From: an uncultured Agathobaculum sp.
Lineage (GTDB): Bacteria; Bacillota; Clostridia; Oscillospirales; Butyricicoccaceae
Direction of reading: 5' to 3'
DNA length: 39,980 bases
NCBI GenBank assembly: GCA_934504345.1
Contig: CAKSVR010000018.1
Coordinates: 1 to 39,980 of the forward strand
The stretch's first letter is position 1. Each line of letters opens with the position of its first letter. Both the position numbers and the translations under genes were made by a program. Under the pieces are notes generated by a model that saw only the letters and a list, made by a program, of their open reading frames with translations, searched no databases and had not been told where the DNA came from. Of this stretch, positions 37,613 through 39,980 are shown in pieces.

Positions 37613-38494
37613 TCAGGCAAAGCTGTTCTTGCGGTAATGTGACGGCGAAACGCCGTAGACCAGCCGGAACCGCTTGATAAAGTAGCTGAAATTGTCAAAT
37701 CCGACCCGGAAACCGACCTCCATCACGGGCAGATCGGTTTCGCGGAGCAGGCGCGCCGCCTGCTCGATACGCAGGGAATTGATGTGCTGCGTGAACGTGC
37801 GGCCGAAGTTATCGCGGAAAAAGGTGCTGAAATACTGCGGCGACAGCCCGAAACCGGCCGCCACCTCGGAGAGCGAGAGCGGTTCGGTGAAGTGCTCTCC
37901 GAGGTAGCCGACGATCTCCTTGAGCTGGCGGGCCTTGTAGTCCGCGCCGGGGCGCCTCTGGTGGCCGACCAGCCGCCCGTACTGCGCGCACACCGCCACG
38001 ATGCCGAGCAGCGCGGCTTTCACGGCCAGCTGACAGCCGGGCGCCTGCACCTGCCACGCCCGCACGATCTGCGCGAGCAGTGCGCGTATCTCGCTCTGGC
38101 CGGGCTCACCGGCGCGGATGCAGGTGTCGAACCGCAGCCGTCCCTCCGCGAGCGGCGCGAGCAGCGCAAATTCGCTCTGGTCGGCGCGGGAGAACTGGAG
38201 AAAATCCACCGCAAAAACGAACGAGCGGAACTGGTTCTCCCGTCCGGCGGCACGAATTTCGTGCAATTCCTCACCGGCGGCGAAGAACACATCGCCGTGC
38301 GTGCCCTCGTAGGTGTGGTCGGCGATGGTGAGCGACACTTTTCCCGCATCCACGGTGATGATCTCGAGCTCCGGATGCCAGTGATAGGGGATAAAATCGC
38401 TGTCATCGGCCTCGCTGCCGTCCAGTGCGGGGTATATCTGGAACGGGAACGCCAGTGTGCCGTGCTCTTTTTTTTCTCGGCGGGCTGCATCCAT
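37613..38494 (-). CDS. AraC-family transcriptional regulator, probable inositol regulator
   Basis: A 293-residue regulator with an N-terminal cupin sensor domain (about 15-130, including IPYHWHPELEIITVDAGKVSLTI and GDVFFAAGEELHEI) and a C-terminal double helix-turn-helix (LSEVAAGFGLSPQYFSTFFRDNFGRTFTQHINSLRIEQAARLL, VMEVGFRVGFDNFSYFIKRFRLVYGVSPSHYRK). It is divergent from iolB-iolD, so it most likely senses an inositol-derived ligand and controls them; that link is positional inference. The ATG at 38494 follows GAAAGGA. The gene ends beside a G-rich decamer repeat. Confidence 0.93.
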   Translation of the reverse strand: MDAARREKKEHGTLAFPFQIYPALDGSEADDSDFIPYHWHPELEIITVDAGKVSLTIADHTYEGTHGDVFFAAGEELHEIRAAGRENQFRSFVFAVDFLQFSRADQSEFALLAPLAEGRLRFDTCIRAGEPGQSEIRALLAQIVRAWQVQAPGCQLAVKAALLGIVAVCAQYGRLVGHQRRPGADYKARQLKEIVGYLGEHFTEPLSLSEVAAGFGLSPQYFSTFFRDNFGRTFTQHINSLRIEQAARLLRETDLPVMEVGFRVGFDNFSYFIKRFRLVYGVSPSHYRKNSFA

Positions 38495-38511
38495 AGCGAA
38501 AATCCTTTCTC

Positions 38512-38530
38512 ATGCACACACTGCGTGCAT
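38512..38530. promoter_or_regulatory. Dyad upstream of the AraC gene, candidate operator
   Basis: ATGCAC-N7-GTGCAT is a perfect 6-bp dyad, 18 bp before the AraC start codon. The interval between araC and iolB (38495-38863) otherwise holds the iol promoter and no gene. Confidence 0.45.
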
Positions 38531-38737
38531 ACCTTAAAATCGTGTTATTACTGCTGAAGAAATTGCAAGCAATCCTTTGATTATCTGCTATAATTATAGT
38601 TGAAAAAGGAAAGGAAGGCAAGAGTGCGAGGGAATCCAATCGTATTTTTGTTGTATCATTTGCGAGAAAAACCATGCTGGTTTTTGTGCTGAATGCCAAA
38701 GCCTTTCCGCACCGCGCCGAATCCGTTCAATGAGTGG

Positions 38738-38767
38738 TTGAAACTGGCTGTTATGGCGTGGTATAAT
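38738..38767 (+). promoter_or_regulatory. Predicted promoter of iolB-iolD
   Basis: TTGAAA (38738-38743), an 18-bp spacer and TATAAT (38762-38767), leaving a leader of about 90 nt before iolB. Another TATAAT at 38589-38594 within a palindromic CTATAATTATAG has no good -35 box. Confidence 0.75.
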
Positions 38768-38863
38768 GTTAACAGATAGGCTGTTTTTCACAGCTGATTC
38801 TGCGTGACCGGATGCTCTGCACCGGCCACCGCACCAAAAAATTATTTTTTGGAGGGAATTCCT

Positions 38864-39670
38864 ATGTACATGGATAAGCAGGTCAAGCGCGGATACAACG
38901 AGTATATCCGTCTTGACGAGGGCATCGGCAAGGATGCCATGATGGACGTTGCTCTCCTCGTTATGGAGGATGGCGACACCTGGAGCTGCGAGGAGCCGGA
39001 AAAGGAAGTTGCAGCGCTCGTATTCGACGGCAAGTGCACGATCAAGTGGGAGGATCAGTCCTACGACGTTGACCGTCCGAACCCGTTCGACTACAATCCG
39101 TCCTGCCTGCACGTATGCAAGGGCGTCAAGTTCGAGATCATCGCACACGGCCCGTGCAACATCTACATTCAGAAGACGCTGAACGAAAAGACCTTCCCGA
39201 GCAAGATGTACAAGCCGGAAGACACCGACACCTGGGCTCGCGGCAACAAGGGCGAGCTGATGGGCTGCATCAAGCGCGACGTTCGCACCTGCTTCGACCT
39301 TGACAACGCACCGTACTCCAACATGGTTCTGGGCGAAGTTGTCAACCTGCCGGGCAAGTGGTCCTCTTACCCGCCGCATCATCATCCGCAGCCGGAGTGC
39401 TACTTCTACCGCTTCGACAAGCCGATGGGCTTCGGCGCTGGCTGGGGCAACGGCGAGATCTACGAAACCCACCACAACGGTCTGGCTATCATCACCGACA
39501 AGATGCATTCTCAGGTAACCGCACCGGGCTACTCCTGCTGCTACGCTTGGGGCATCCGTCATCTGCCGGGCGACCCGTGGGACAAGACCCGCATCGATGA
39601 TGAGGAGCATCTGTGGCTGCTCGAGGACGATGCCAACGACCACATCTGGCACTGCCCGACCGGCAACTAA
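38864..39670 (+). CDS. iolB: 5-deoxy-glucuronate isomerase
   Basis: Converts 5-deoxy-glucuronate to 5-dehydro-2-deoxy-gluconate in myo-inositol catabolism. The 268-residue double-cupin protein has the IolB metal site in KWSSYPPHHHPQPECYFYRF and the final cupin stretch VTAPGYSCCYAWGIRHLPGDPW. Its length is the usual one. The ATG at 38864 follows TTGGAGGGAA. Codon use here and in iolD is richer in GTT, GCT and CTC than in neighbours, perhaps for high expression. It is followed by iolD after 92 bp. Confidence 0.95.
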   Translation: MYMDKQVKRGYNEYIRLDEGIGKDAMMDVALLVMEDGDTWSCEEPEKEVAALVFDGKCTIKWEDQSYDVDRPNPFDYNPSCLHVCKGVKFEIIAHGPCNIYIQKTLNEKTFPSKMYKPEDTDTWARGNKGELMGCIKRDVRTCFDLDNAPYSNMVLGEVVNLPGKWSSYPPHHHPQPECYFYRFDKPMGFGAGWGNGEIYETHHNGLAIITDKMHSQVTAPGYSCCYAWGIRHLPGDPWDKTRIDDEEHLWLLEDDANDHIWHCPTGN

Positions 39671-39706
39671 ACAAACGCTCGAGAGGGAACAGCCCTCTTG
39701 GATCGT

Positions 39707-39723
39707 CCCTCTCCCGGAGAGGG
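39707..39723 (+). promoter_or_regulatory. Intercistronic hairpin between iolB and iolD
   Basis: CCCTCTC-CCG-GAGAGGG, a perfect 7-bp stem with no T-run, so more likely an mRNA-processing or stability element than a terminator. Confidence 0.5.
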
Positions 39724-39762
39724 TGAGAGAAGTATTCTATTCCTTACAGGAGGATTTTTACA

Positions 39763-39980
39763 ATGATTCATATGGAAACCGTTCGTCTGACTGCATCTCA
39801 GGCGCTCGTTCGCTTCCTCGAGAACCAGTATATCAGCTACATTGATATGGATGGCAAGGAAGTTGAGCACAAGTTCGTTAAGGGTATCTTCATGCTGCCG
39901 GGTCACGGCAACGTTGTAGGCTTTGCCAACGGCGTTGAGCAGGAGCTCAAGGACATGATCGTATATCAGGGCAAGAACGA
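39763..39980 (+). CDS. iolD: 3D-(3,5/4)-trihydroxycyclohexane-1,2-dione hydrolase, N-terminal part
   Basis: Thiamine-diphosphate-dependent ring-opening enzyme of the inositol pathway; its product, 5-deoxy-glucuronate, is the IolB substrate. Only the first 72 codons lie in the window. The segment ETVRLTASQALVRFLENQY opens the TPP-binding Pyr domain, and KGIFMLPGHGNVVGFANGVEQ is the conserved block in which GHGNV is diagnostic of IolD. The ATG at 39763 follows ACAGGAGG. The gene is cut by the window end, not broken. Confidence 0.93.
   Translation, partial: MIHMETVRLTASQALVRFLENQYISYIDMDGKEVEHKFVKGIFMLPGHGNVVGFANGVEQELKDMIVYQGKN

Overview
The window looks like a chromosomal segment of a high-GC member of the Clostridia. 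The evidence is a T-box-controlled trp operon, a PerR-type regulator, DUF1836, DUF2089 and DUF896 family proteins, a GerMN-domain protein, promoters with near-consensus -35/-10 hexamers and a spacer of about 17 bp, and strong purine-rich ribosome binding sites. An Oscillospirales-type gut commensal (for example Butyricicoccaceae/Ruminococcaceae) is my guess; the sequence alone does not fix the genus. No rRNA, tRNA, CRISPR array, transposase gene or complete prophage is visible.

Layout. 1-3024: a 36-bp tandem repeat, then pgi and glyA on the minus strand. 3199-10974: nth, then a Trp-specific T-box leader and the complete trpEGDCFBA operon. 11199-13089 (minus): rubrerythrin, a PerR-like regulator with an operator between its -10 box and start codon, and a hemolysin III family membrane protein. 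13346-15819: DUF1836 protein, YbaK-type editing protein, nitrilase-family hydrolase and thiE. 15865-17281: a divergent pair, GerMN protein and AIM24-family protein. 17325-18096: a large noncoding structured repeat, followed by a lone amidase/endolysin. 19168-22698 (minus): MATE exporter, PepV-like dipeptidase and Crp/Fnr regulator, divergent from a ferredoxin-type protein (22907). 23758-26841: LacI regulator, esterase-like hydrolase, GNAT, then DUF2089 plus a small membrane protein. 27124-29466 (minus): HD hydrolase, and a metY-GNAT pair. 29608-33514: CrtO-like acyltransferase, DUF896, cca, HD protein, YjbQ and a nitroreductase. 33565-34380: the second large structured repeat, in the opposite orientation. 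34440-37469 (minus): a P-type-ATPase-like protein without the catalytic motif, and rlmB. 37613-39980: an AraC regulator divergent from iolB and the start of iolD (inositol catabolism).

The most interesting content is noncoding. (1) Two nonautonomous MITE-like elements (26842-27069 and 32709-32902) have matching terminal inverted repeats and 4-bp duplications (TTAA, TTGA) that coincide with stop codons. (2) Two elements of about 0.8 kb (17325-18096 and 33565-34380) lie right behind intrinsic terminators. They contain several hairpins whose loops are conserved while both stem strands change together, which points to a selected folded RNA or DNA structure. (3) A 27-bp hairpin module is shared between the tandem repeat at the window start and one MITE copy. 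(4) The 3' end of cca appears to have been recruited from a dispersed GTAGGGCG repeat. (5) The protein at 34440-36683 looks like a P1B-type ATPase that has lost its DKTGT phosphorylation site.

Functional assignments rest on motif and family recognition from the translated sequence; no database search was run.
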